Of a stretch of DNA of 64,000 nucleotides, positions 7,501-15,922 are shown one piece after another; position 1 is the stretch's first letter; each line of letters begins with the position of its first letter. The translations under genes were made by a program, and so were the position numbers. Location of the stretch: positions 434,001 through 498,000 of the forward strand of contig NZ_MVAG01000128.1 of NCBI RefSeq assembly GCF_002177115.1, in the 5' to 3' direction. This stretch comes from Chryseobacterium mucoviscidosis (GTDB taxonomy: Bacteria > Bacteroidota > Bacteroidia > Flavobacteriales > Weeksellaceae). The notes below the pieces were generated by a model. That model was given only the letters and a program-made list of their open reading frames with translations. It did no database searches and was not told where the DNA came from.

Positions 7501-10367
7501 GGAAGTTCAATTAACGGCAAAAGTGATGATTTAATACTTAGATAATTTTTAGAATCATAATGCATTCTAATGATCTCTCCTATTTTTACAACAGCATTGT
7601 AGAATTGGATTAACCACTCTTCATTTTTATCCGTACTAATACTTGAAATATAATTCACTTTCTCATTTAGAAATGAAGAAATAAGATTTTGTTCAAATTT
7701 TTTAGAAATTGGATATACTTCATACGAAAAATATCTTACTTCTTTTGGAAATGATTCGAACGGCAAAATCTCCAAATTTGAGTCATATTCAAAATTAAAT
7801 AATTTACAATATAAATTTCTTAATATCTCATTTCCTTTTAAAAGTTTGAAAATTAATTCTTTATATTTGGGTGTTCTTTTTAATAAATCATCAAAAATCA
7901 GACTTTTGGCAATTTCCTTCTTTTCTGGGATATTAATCTTTAGAGATGTTATTTTATTTATTTTTTGTTCCGAAGAATTTATCTCTAGAAGTACTTTGAT
8001 ATAATATCCAAATAAAAATGATGAATTATTATTTTTTCTGAATTGTTTGATAAAATTAAAAACTCTATTAACATCAGGATCGGCATAACATAGAACTTCT
8101 ACCCAGTACTTCGCCAGATCATTTGAATCTTCATCATTGGTTTGAAATAAGTCATTAATACGATTGATAGCATCATCGGGTATTTCTGAAATCTTACCTT
8201 TTCTGAATAGTTCGATTAATATTTCTTTAACTTGATAGCCGGTCAATTCTGAAAAATCAGGAAATGCAAGTGGAAACTCGGTTGTCATTCGGAATGATAT
8301 CATCCACATAGTCGCCAATGTCTCTCCTAAATTGTACTCTCTATTTCTAAAAATATTTAAAACAGTTGAGAAATAAATAACTTTATCTAAGTATTTAAGC
8401 TCAAATGAAGCTTTAGATGCAATATAAAGAGTATTTTCAATGATATTTTCGCTTTTCCTTTTTAAATAATGATCGGTAATCCATTCATTATTAATTGATA
8501 ATAAAAGTTCAGGTTTTCCTAAATAATACTGAATTTTAGGAAGTTCAGACCAACAAAGATCTTTCTGATTATCTTCTTTCAACCACTTTTCAAGCTCCCG
8601 ATATAAACTAATTTGCTGCATTCTTAATTCGGGTTGTTTGAGGATAAATACTAAAAAACTATTATGAAATACTGATATACCTCTTAAGTCAAATCTAAAA
8701 AGATGACGAATTTGCGTAAAACTTTCATCTATTTTATGAGGTTTTATATCTAAATTTGATACTAATGAATACAATTGCTCTTCCTGTAACTTAAAATCAA
8801 GTGTTGTAAGAGCAAAAGATATGGTTTTAGAAATTTTTGGAAGCCTTCTCCAGAGTGCTTCATAATATTTCTCAATTTCACCATCATAAGGGGAAATATT
8901 ATCTAAATCATATGAAGATAAATGCATTTTTCGGTGCTTAATTTCTCTAAGAATATATCTTAAATGAAGAGGATTTCCATCTGTTAATTTTTGAATTTTT
9001 GAAATAATATTCTCATAATAACTTCCATAGGATTCTTCCTGTTTAGGAAAAGATTTGTTAACTATTGACTTGATGCTTTGACGATTTAATCCTTTAATTT
9101 CAATCCATTCATTTTTTGGAGCGTATTGATGAATAGCATTCGGGAAACAATCTGTTGCCACTTCTTGTGTTCCAAATATTAGCCAAAATCCTTTTTGTGG
9201 AAATAATACTTCATTAAGAAAGTCAATAAGCTGCCTTTGGCTATTACCTTCTCTAATTACGTGGTCAAGACCATCAATGATTAGTACAAACGGAACACCG
9301 GAATTGTTACTATAATTTGAAATTTGATCAATGAATTCTTTTAATTGGATATGAGATGTATTTTGCTCTCCCAATGATTCTATTATTGAGTTTTTCTGCT
9401 TTTTGAACTCAGCTTTAAGTCCTTCTATAACTCTTTCTGAGTTTAATCTCTCATAAAAAGATGAATCTTTAGGATTTAGATGATAGTGATGCCGAAAAAC
9501 AAGACATCCTTTTTTTTGCAAAATACTGTATAGTTTAGAAAGATATGTGCTTTTTCCTGAACCTGGCTTACCTATGAATACTTTTATTCCGCCCTTCAAA
9601 GTTTGCAATTCATCAATAATATCTTGATGTACTACTTTATCAAAAAATTGAAAATCAAAGGGAACAACAAAGTTTTGATTTAATGGTCTGGGATTATCCC
9701 ACGATAATCTAGATCTTATCTCTTTTAGAGTAATTATTTGAGGTTTTTTCTCAGAGCCTTGTTGCGCAATATATATCAATAAACTATCAACACCAGCCTT
9801 TGTAACTTTTAGATCTTTATATAAGACTTGACGCAGTTCTTCCTCAAAAGATACTTTGCTAGGTTGATTAAACTTAAATTCAAAATTATCAAAAAAAGAC
9901 TTCAATGCTAATTCTGAAAATGCCTCAATTTTCAAAGTTTGAATAAAATCACTATTATTTTTTTTGAATTTTTCAAAATTAAAATGATCGTCAGAAAAAA
10001 AAACACAAAGCGTTTCATCTAGTTGACCATTTGTAATTAAAGAACAAAATCGTTCACTTTCTTTTAGTGCGGAAAATGATTTTATCCATTTGGAAAGCCC
10101 CTTACTCAACAGTTTATTTAAATCCCAAAAATCCGTATCAGGATTTTGAATATATTTAATTTGATAATATTCTGTTATTCCATCATTTCGCTTAGCAGTA
10201 ACATCATCAAGCGCAAAACCTTTAATATCCAAATTTTCAGGTGTAAACTGAATTTTTATTTCAATATACTTATCTGGATTATGTAACCAGTCCACGCATA
10301 ATTTTAAAATAAATAAATCTTCATAGGAATAGCCACTTCTTATTGAGCTATTGGGATTAATTTTCAT
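4545..10367 (-). CDS. Avs-type antiviral STAND NTPase with N-terminal Cap4/DUF4297-like nuclease
   Basis: A 1940-residue single-gene protein with three parts. Residues 1-160 look like a PD-(D/E)xK nuclease of the Cap4/DUF4297 type: E16-D17, D54-D55 and Q69-I-K71 in the order E...DD...QxK. Residues 235-560 are a STAND-type P-loop NTPase with Walker A GKPGSGKS at 266-273 and Walker B VLIIDGLDHV at 361-370. The remaining ~1400 residues show no catalytic motif and resemble an alpha-helical repeat sensor. In the known Avs family the C-terminal part binds a phage protein (terminase or portal), the NTPase oligomerises and the nuclease degrades DNA. The gene is alone on its strand beside the left attachment repeat and is more AT-rich than its neighbours. 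The Avs subfamily and the phage trigger cannot be read from sequence. Confidence 0.82.
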   Translation of the reverse strand: MKINPNSSIRSGYSYEDLFILKLCVDWLHNPDKYIEIKIQFTPENLDIKGFALDDVTAKRNDGITEYYQIKYIQNPDTDFWDLNKLLSKGLSKWIKSFSALKESERFCSLITNGQLDETLCVFFSDDHFNFEKFKKNNSDFIQTLKIEAFSELALKSFFDNFEFKFNQPSKVSFEEELRQVLYKDLKVTKAGVDSLLIYIAQQGSEKKPQIITLKEIRSRLSWDNPRPLNQNFVVPFDFQFFDKVVHQDIIDELQTLKGGIKVFIGKPGSGKSTYLSKLYSILQKKGCLVFRHHYHLNPKDSSFYERLNSERVIEGLKAEFKKQKNSIIESLGEQNTSHIQLKEFIDQISNYSNNSGVPFVLIIDGLDHVIREGNSQRQLIDFLNEVLFPQKGFWLIFGTQEVATDCFPNAIHQYAPKNEWIEIKGLNRQSIKSIVNKSFPKQEESYGSYYENIISKIQKLTDGNPLHLRYILREIKHRKMHLSSYDLDNISPYDGEIEKYYEALWRRLPKISKTISFALTTLDFKLQEEQLYSLVSNLDIKPHKIDESFTQIRHLFRFDLRGISVFHNSFLVFILKQPELRMQQISLYRELEKWLKEDNQKDLCWSELPKIQYYLGKPELLLSINNEWITDHYLKRKSENIIENTLYIASKASFELKYLDKVIYFSTVLNIFRNREYNLGETLATMWMISFRMTTEFPLAFPDFSELTGYQVKEILIELFRKGKISEIPDDAINRINDLFQTNDEDSNDLAKYWVEVLCYADPDVNRVFNFIKQFRKNNNSSFLFGYYIKVLLEINSSEQKINKITSLKINIPEKKEIAKSLIFDDLLKRTPKYKELIFKLLKGNEILRNLYCKLFNFEYDSNLEILPFESFPKEVRYFSYEVYPISKKFEQNLISSFLNEKVNYISSISTDKNEEWLIQFYNAVVKIGEIIRMHYDSKNYLSIKSSLLPLIELPELSFSENRDIYDYERETIPKIINISLWLTNTVNRFGGVQYELNYDDLEFLTDWKAYNRKSLNEVINSKMIFIEKNDFNFFIQNESKGILEKTVPFNEKAQRLCELAIFALNNSDTVNANILIKEAAKNILAYGNHKDMLLYQILESIEICVKSGSKLGSKFIKQIFPYVFNIEELTDGDETRHFMGKLCGLLIIVDPQLLYNQYFHYIEKREYYDIENSFGDVLYTLDYKDPIAKAIAGTAIDPHYETLVKVSKEKTDVIPVLSELQRRFNYDLSTEVKKDTKKKEKATKIGAVLPNKIKEYIENEIGYKIRFVDYNISGLLQDWFQSRLSKNLSVEESIIEIKKIINGDYSKVSSELLDEVYPFAYEYDKEFAYECISWAHSNGGGWSVFSRNIEESQIRWKKIKVDFPDRVNDFYFKTVSNVGLRYGADKDYVVPIPNSNQFFVDIDNLPEAERITQYYLDILPQIFPNVELILPDYFITPTEITTFDILLSRFTWISPIVRGLAGEQIANLLILDETGEYHQIFFNYLFEEELESRVCEGLLVLIKSLAKSNSQTYTLLTQSVLDNLLSIRCMATDLLLMKISSKLNLSLRFSGEMITAISSGKTILTEEKFKKLIGRNLPLKYLDDIDFLQSKATYQFKIWKVWCNMYEDECEIRGINYNRNTDEDFKNSQYNYMKGRSTVFADILKSTFFRLIDAVYQFDLIKVNDILRLTIMNLPVDYSLWNIDVTDKPNWLQKFSTDTLLNIENAGEKYEKLFEGDKEFIPVYFNYTFPVKNNSNERKSNFYNITTTLFGCNEKFIDTYSEEEIQDKLFDAGMWYNPTLIPFQYGLLDCQLEFLEPKLTSSELVPLISPLARQTNNMWNYFRMKENIFLLSKTLSQESHFDISSNQIIYKKDNDIVAFFGDFLEDFKDTTPFGEPMGYGTYLMIKKSFLKEFITKDKKYKIGILAKYTSIKKNSLGREDRYEEKERFEKLLLDIKKK

Positions 10368-10766
10368 AAATTAAATATACAAAAACATATAAAAAATTAG
10401 AAAGCATTTGAAAAATAAAAAATAGATCTTTTTATTAAAAGATCCTGCGAAATTAGCTATATTAAAAAGTCAATACATCCTCATAAGAAGTAATTAAATA
10501 GCATATATGTAGAGTTCTGAACATAGCCCACAGAATGACAAAAAGCAATCAACCTACTCTTATAATACTATACTGATTATGAGTAAGAAAATTAATAGTG
10601 ATAATATTTATAGATTTTATGTTGAGAACTTTATATGAATTGTAAAGCAAGAAAATTTATCTTAATAAATTATGATTTTTAAATTAAGTAATATTACTAT
10701 CACAAATATAAATTTTAAATAATATTTTGACTTTTTATTGCTTTGGCTAAACTTAAAATCCAAAAT

Positions 10767-10782
10767 ACCGTAAAAATACGGT
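10767..10782. promoter_or_regulatory. Palindrome ACCGTAAAAATACGGT, possible operator
   Basis: A perfect 6-bp inverted repeat with a 4-bp A spacer, 25 bp upstream of a -7 box. The same core (CCGTA-AAAA-TACGG) recurs at 29447-29460, so it is more likely a protein-binding site or small dispersed repeat than chance. Confidence 0.4.
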
Positions 10783-10806
10783 GATTTCATTTTAAGAAAT
10801 ATTACT

Positions 10807-10814
10807 TACATTTG
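10807..10814 (+). promoter_or_regulatory. -7 box (TACATTTG) before the structured segment
   Basis: Matches TAnnTTTG exactly and lies 23 bp upstream of the first stem of the structured region, so transcription would start at about its 5' edge. The RNA could either end as a small RNA or continue 440 nt into the T9SS/RHS operon as a leader. Confidence 0.45.
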
Positions 10815-10836
10815 AAGTATAATTTTAACGAAACAA

Positions 10837-10976
10837 GCGTAAGTTTCTATCATTAAGGTAACAGAAAACTCGGAATCTTCTATACAACCTGAAAATGATA
10901 GGCTTACGCCCGTGCATCTATATGGCGCGGGTTGTAAGTCATATCTGGTTGTAGGGCATCCGAGTGCCTCTGTTAC
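10837..10976 (+). ncRNA. Candidate structured RNA or leader with long-range stems and a pseudoknot
   Basis: Stem A: 10837-10843 GCGTAAG with 10903-10909, continuing as 10847-10854 CTATCATT with 10894-10901. Stem P1: 10858-10865 GTAACAGA with 10969-10976. Stem P2: 10868-10874 ACTCGGA with 10959-10965. Stem P3: 10883-10889 TACAACC with either of two GGTTGTA copies (10930-10936 or 10947-10953). Hairpin P4: 10910-10915 with 10925-10930. The 5' arms of P1-P3 lie in the loop of stem A and their 3' arms lie outside it, so A and P1-P3 form an H-type pseudoknot or are mutually exclusive. I do not recognise a known RNA family. A DNA-level role (recombination site) is the alternative. Confidence 0.5.
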
Positions 10977-11255
10977 TGATTGGCTTCAACTCTGCGCCTT
11001 TCTTTATTATTACACCTAAAGATTTTTTTGCAGTTGAAATACATTTCAATAAAATACGACACCTTCTGTCGTTCTGCGAATTTATCTTTGCTGCCAGGAA
11101 CAAAAAAATAATATTTAAAACAAGCAAAATGGAAATAAACAATCGATCAAGCTAGAATAATTTGGCTAAATCCATACTCAAAATATGGGGTTTTTACGGA
11201 TTGCAAACAACTCACAATTAAAAATATATTAGTAACTTAAAATTTGATATTTACA

Positions 11256-12821
11256 ATGAAAAAAAATTATGTAGGTACATTTCTACTATGCGTACTCTTG
11301 GGTGGTTTTTCTTCTGCTCAAGAAGTGGTCTGGCAGAAAGACATCCGGTCTTCTACGCAGGACTTTCTATCACAGGTCACTACGACCATCGATCAGCAGT
11401 ATTTAATTACCGGAAGCAGCATCCATCCTCCGACAGGCTCAGGAACCTTACAAAACAACGGCTATGATTTCCATCTGGTAAAACTCAACCAGCAGGGCGA
11501 AGAGGTCTGGGAAAAATATTTCTCAGGGAAAAACCATGACTTTTTGTCGGCAACTGTCAACACTCAGGAAGGAGGGTTTCTTCTAGCAGGTTCCAGCTAT
11601 TCAGGAAAAGGGCTAGATAAAAAGGAGGATTCCAAAGGCGGATCGGATTTTTGGCTTATCAGAATTTCTGAATTTGGCGATGAATTATGGCAGAAAACCA
11701 TAGGCAGTGCTGCGGATGAAGAAGCTAAGGCGGTAATTCAGACCACGGATATGGGATTCTTTGTAGCCGGCAATGTGCAGAACTCACCGAAAGGCTACGG
11801 TTCCAAAGATGTTCTGGTGGTACGGCTGGATAAAAACGGGAAGGAATTATCCCAATTGGTATTTGGAGGCAAAGGGGTAGACGAAGTGGAAAAAATGATT
11901 CCCACTAAAGATGAAGGTGCTTTATTAGGGATCTATTCAAAAAGTAACGTGGGCGGTTCAAAAAAAACAGAGAACTATGGCGAGGGTGATTTTGTAGTGG
12001 TCAAAATTTCGAAAGAAAATAAGATCGAGTGGGAAAAGAATTTCGGAGGAAAAGGCGACGATCATGTAAGAACACTGGCACTGACTTCAACAGGCTATCT
12101 GATCGGAGGGGAATCCAGATCGGAAAGATCGGGAAACAAATCCGTCGGTATTGAAGACGGAACCGATTTATGGCTCCTCTCTCTTAATGATCGGGGCGAA
12201 GAACTCTGGCAGAAATCTTACAACTTCAAGAATCGGGATGTTCTGATGGGAATGAGTGTCATTGCCGGGAAGCAGGAAGATGGAAGTGGGAAGTCCAAAG
12301 GGATTCTTTTAGGCGGTTATACGCAGGCGGAAGGCAGGATTGAAAATGATGATGAGACTTTCTGGATGCTGTATCTCGACCAGAACGGAAACGAGCAGTG
12401 GAGAAAGCACGTGAAAGGAGAATCCCGAAAAAAAGAGGAACGGTTATCTGATATTAAGCTGAACCGTGACGGATCCATTGTACTCGCAGGAACCAGCGCA
12501 GAGGAATTGGGAAAAGAAAACTGGAAGATCGTAAAGCTGGGTGACAAACAGGTTGACCAGCTGATCGAAAAGCAGGATATTAAGATCTATCCGAACCCGG
12601 TAACTGATTATGTGTATGTGGAGCTTGGATTTGAGGGCTTGAGAGAAGGAGCGTTTGAAGCTGAAATTGCAGTGTATGATATGGGCGGAAGAAAGCTTGA
12701 AACGGTAAAAACAAAAAATAAGATCACCAAGATCAATACCCAGCCTTTGATTCAGGGGGCGTATCTGGTGGTGGTGAAAACCAATGACAAAACGGCGAAT
12801 GCCAAATTGATTAAAAAATAA
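11256..12821 (+). CDS. T9SS type A sorting domain protein with propeller-like repeats
   Basis: A 521-residue secreted protein. The signal peptide ends in GGFSSAQ. The body has several repeats with W-x-K, GG-D and GGFLLAGSSYSG-like segments, suggesting a beta-propeller. The C-terminus is a type IX secretion sorting domain starting IYPNPVTDYVYVEL and ending in AKLIKK. The frame opens at a TTG (11244), but the ATG at 11256 starts exactly at the signal peptide (MKKNYVG). It is followed after 5 bp by an RHS-like gene, so the three genes probably form an operon. Its job next to RHS proteins is unknown; carrying or anchoring the RHS shell at the surface is a guess. Confidence 0.82.
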   Translation: MKKNYVGTFLLCVLLGGFSSAQEVVWQKDIRSSTQDFLSQVTTTIDQQYLITGSSIHPPTGSGTLQNNGYDFHLVKLNQQGEEVWEKYFSGKNHDFLSATVNTQEGGFLLAGSSYSGKGLDKKEDSKGGSDFWLIRISEFGDELWQKTIGSAADEEAKAVIQTTDMGFFVAGNVQNSPKGYGSKDVLVVRLDKNGKELSQLVFGGKGVDEVEKMIPTKDEGALLGIYSKSNVGGSKKTENYGEGDFVVVKISKENKIEWEKNFGGKGDDHVRTLALTSTGYLIGGESRSERSGNKSVGIEDGTDLWLLSLNDRGEELWQKSYNFKNRDVLMGMSVIAGKQEDGSGKSKGILLGGYTQAEGRIENDDETFWMLYLDQNGNEQWRKHVKGESRKKEERLSDIKLNRDGSIVLAGTSAEELGKENWKIVKLGDKQVDQLIEKQDIKIYPNPVTDYVYVELGFEGLREGAFEAEIAVYDMGGRKLETVKTKNKITKINTQPLIQGAYLVVVKTNDKTANAKLIKK

Positions 12822-12826
12822 ATACT

Positions 12827-15800
12827 ATGATGAAAACTTATTTAATACTCGGTCTATTATCGACATTTACCTTATCCAAAGCACAAGGATATCCTCAGGA
12901 TAACATTCAGATTAAAAGTCCTCAATCGAATGCTTTTGAAAAATATGGTAAAATACCTGTTAACCTGTATACCGGAGCAATAGATTTAAAAATTCCTATT
13001 GTTGATATTCGGACTTCAAATGGAAAAATTGACGTATTGTTGTCATATGATTCCTCTGGTTTTCAACCCCATAAAAAATCTGATTTAGCAGGTGTTAACT
13101 GGTCACTAATTGCCGGTGGAAAAATTACACGCAAGATAAACGGTATTCCCGACGAGTACAGTGGACAGCCTACTTCCTCAGGAAGCAGTCCTTTCGGATC
13201 AGGCTTGGAATTACATGGCTTTTTAACAGGAGTCAGGCTTGCTCCCTATACCAGCGGGGAGGTTTATGATTTATACAGTGGAGCTGGAAGCGCTTCCGCA
13301 AACAACTGGAAACTTGGGCCCAATGCAAACGGCTATGAAGGCGAACCAGATGAATTTTATTTCAGTATGCTTGAGCTAAGAGGTAAATTTATGATAGGTA
13401 ATAATGGAGTTCCAAAAGTTGAATCCAATGATCCTAATATCACTGTAGATATAAGCGGTCTGCCTTCCTATAAAGCCCTTGGTCAATGCAGGCCACCTGT
13501 ATCTACCATTATTATAAAAGATGGTAAGGGGAATAAGTATTATTTTGGAGGAGATATGTCCAGATATGAAATATCATATGAAAAAGTCGCTTCTGGAATG
13601 TCTACACTCGGATATAGTGGTTTCTCCTCTATCAATACGTTTAACTTGGCAAAAGTTGAATTTGCAGACGGTAATATTATAGAATACAAATATGCTCAAA
13701 GTACATTTTCTGAAACCATTTTCTGCAAAATGCATGCAGGACAAGCCAGCCTGTTAGAGAATGCTAAGCTTTTAAGTTTGGAAAATTATCTGGTGGACGG
13801 GTCAAGAGCAGATTCCTGGGTCAATTGTCCCAGCAATATGTGGGGAAGCTGCACAAATATGATAGGCGGTACATCTACCAATCATGAAACATATACATTA
13901 ATTAAAAAATCATTACTGGAAGAAATACAGTATAATGATTATAAAATAAAGATAAATTATACGGATGTCGGATATCCAATCAAGCATGTCAGCAATGCCA
14001 ATATTTATTTTAATGAATATGTGATAGACAATATTGAATTGTATAACAAAGATTTGCTGATTCAAAAAAACATTCTTACCTACGAACATTATGGTATTCC
14101 CCAACAAAGACCTTTCTTAAAACAAATAAAGGAATTAAATTCCGATAAAACTTATTCTTTCGATTACTACAAAATAGCAAATCTTCCGAATTATTATACT
14201 AAAGGTCTTGATCATTGGGGTTACTGGAATGGGAACGACTCCAATATTTCGCTGGCTCCGCTGGATACCTATAATCATGTGACAGGTGATTATACTCTCA
14301 ATAACACATTTAGAGATGCGAATACTTCAAAAACGGATGTAGCCTTGCTTAGTAAAATTGTATTTCCTACAAAAGGATATACGGTATTTGAATACGAACC
14401 CCAAAGCTATGACAAACGTATAGAGCGAAATTCGGGAAGCAGTTTTTTGCCAACCCTTACTAATAATGCGGGAATTGCAGGAGGAGCAAGAATTTATAAA
14501 AAATATGATTATACAGAAACTGGTGCTTTACAGGAGGAAACGGAATATAAATATGTAAATGAGCTTAATGAAACAACATCATCCGGCATACTGATGAACT
14601 GGCCGAGATACCTGTATTATTTTGAATTTTCATCACCAGGAAGCTTAAGCAAGCTGATGATAAAAAGCAGCTCAAATGTTCAGTCTAATTCCCTTGATAA
14701 TTATAATGTCGGTTACTCTACGGTATTTGAAATCCTAAAAAACAAAGGATATATTAAACATGAATATACTAATTATGCAACCAATACTGATGTTATACAA
14801 CCGGATGCTGGTAATATCAGGAATTATTTTAATTCCAACACAGTAATACAACCGGAAAACCTGTATAAGAATTTTAAAAACCTGTATGGTGTTGACTATT
14901 CCATTTTAAGGGGGTTACCTAAAAAAATATCATATTTTGCTTATAACAATAGCAGCAGTCCTCTAAAAACAGAAGAATTTGAATATTATAATGACTTATC
15001 GGAATTCAATCCCAACACGACATTGGATAACAACAATTATGTTTCGATCCAGCATTTGAGCGGAGAGTGGGTACAAGGATATAAAAAGTACTTTAATTCT
15101 TCAAACCTTAAAAAGAAGATTGTAACAGATATTTTTAATAATACTCCTGTAACCACAACAACAGAATATTATTATGATAGTAACAACCACTTAAACCGGA
15201 CCAAGGAAAATAATATTTCAACAGATAATATTTTTATCTCTAATACTTATAAATATGCTGGAGATCCAAGTGTGAATAACGGATTGATGATTTCACGTAA
15301 TATGATCGGCATTCCTTTGGAAACAACGGTTACGCAAACCGTTGGCGGTGTTACCAAAACGCTGGGGAAAACAGAAACGGTGTACCCTACTTCCCTTCCT
15401 ACGCCGCAGGCAGGAAATCTCGTGCTTCCAATCTCTGTAAGATCTTATGACCTTCAAAACAATACCCCAACAACGGATGTTACCTACGACAAATACGACA
15501 TCAAAGGAAACATACAGCAATACACTACCAAGGACGGCATTTCAACAACAATCATCTGGGGCTATAACCAGACGCAGCCTATTGCCAAGATTACCGGAGC
15601 TAAACTCTCCGATATCCAGCAGTCTCTTATCGACGGCATCGTAAATGCTTCCAATACAGATGCTTTGGCAGCGCCGGGCAATGATGAGTCTGCTTTTCTC
15701 TCGCTTTTGGATACCTTCAGAAAAGATCCTTCTATGGCTGGGTATCAGGTAACGACTTATACGTATGATCCTTTAATCGGGGTAAGAAGCATCACGCCTC

Positions 15801-15916
15801 CGTCAGGCATCAGGGAAGTGTATCTCTACGATTCTGCCAACAGGCTGAAAGAGATCAGGGAGAATAATCAGACAGGAAATATCCTGAAAGAATTTAAGTA
15901 CAATTACAAAAACTAA
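12827..15916 (+). CDS. RHS/SpvB-like secreted protein (first of a two-gene RHS pair)
   Basis: 1029 residues with signal peptide MMKTYLILGLLSTFTLSKAQ. The N-terminal block has FEKYGKIPVNLYTGAIDLKIPI and VLLSYDSSG, typical of SpvB/RHS N-terminal beta domains. The C-terminal end carries YD-repeat sequence (YLYDSANRLKEI, ILKEFKYNY). There is no toxin tip, and it ends 6 bp before the RHS core gene. In Bacteroidota such pairs are common; by analogy with TcB/TcC the two may assemble into one shell, which is inference. An ATG at 12830 is an equally good start. Confidence 0.78.
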   Translation: MMKTYLILGLLSTFTLSKAQGYPQDNIQIKSPQSNAFEKYGKIPVNLYTGAIDLKIPIVDIRTSNGKIDVLLSYDSSGFQPHKKSDLAGVNWSLIAGGKITRKINGIPDEYSGQPTSSGSSPFGSGLELHGFLTGVRLAPYTSGEVYDLYSGAGSASANNWKLGPNANGYEGEPDEFYFSMLELRGKFMIGNNGVPKVESNDPNITVDISGLPSYKALGQCRPPVSTIIIKDGKGNKYYFGGDMSRYEISYEKVASGMSTLGYSGFSSINTFNLAKVEFADGNIIEYKYAQSTFSETIFCKMHAGQASLLENAKLLSLENYLVDGSRADSWVNCPSNMWGSCTNMIGGTSTNHETYTLIKKSLLEEIQYNDYKIKINYTDVGYPIKHVSNANIYFNEYVIDNIELYNKDLLIQKNILTYEHYGIPQQRPFLKQIKELNSDKTYSFDYYKIANLPNYYTKGLDHWGYWNGNDSNISLAPLDTYNHVTGDYTLNNTFRDANTSKTDVALLSKIVFPTKGYTVFEYEPQSYDKRIERNSGSSFLPTLTNNAGIAGGARIYKKYDYTETGALQEETEYKYVNELNETTSSGILMNWPRYLYYFEFSSPGSLSKLMIKSSSNVQSNSLDNYNVGYSTVFEILKNKGYIKHEYTNYATNTDVIQPDAGNIRNYFNSNTVIQPENLYKNFKNLYGVDYSILRGLPKKISYFAYNNSSSPLKTEEFEYYNDLSEFNPNTTLDNNNYVSIQHLSGEWVQGYKKYFNSSNLKKKIVTDIFNNTPVTTTTEYYYDSNNHLNRTKENNISTDNIFISNTYKYAGDPSVNNGLMISRNMIGIPLETTVTQTVGGVTKTLGKTETVYPTSLPTPQAGNLVLPISVRSYDLQNNTPTTDVTYDKYDIKGNIQQYTTKDGISTTIIWGYNQTQPIAKITGAKLSDIQQSLIDGIVNASNTDALAAPGNDESAFLSLLDTFRKDPSMAGYQVTTYTYDPLIGVRSITPPSGIREVYLYDSANRLKEIRENNQTGNILKEFKYNYKN

Positions 15917-15922
15917 CGCACG

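Larger units (their letters stand above)
10368..11255. other. 888-bp noncoding region between the STAND gene and the RHS operon
   Basis: 10368-10740 is very AT-rich with no supported feature. 10741-10815 holds a palindrome and a -7 box. 10837-10976 is a highly self-complementary segment. 11058-11072 has a small hairpin (CGACA/TGTCG). TTTGGCTAAA occurs at both 10743 and 11162, each followed by A-rich DNA and an ACGG motif, so the structured segment is framed by related sequence. Short ORFs here look like chance. Confidence 0.6.

Noticed and set aside
4545..10367. Interpreting the giant ATPase as part of the eCIS or of conjugation
   Set aside because: It lies inside the att boundaries, on the opposite strand to the tape-measure gene, and its nuclease-STAND layout matches defence proteins rather than CIS or transfer ATPases.
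10939..11155. Short open frames on both strands over the structured segment
   Set aside because: They overlap each other and the paired region, have no start context, and read as low-complexity sequence. The RNA/DNA structure explains the region better.
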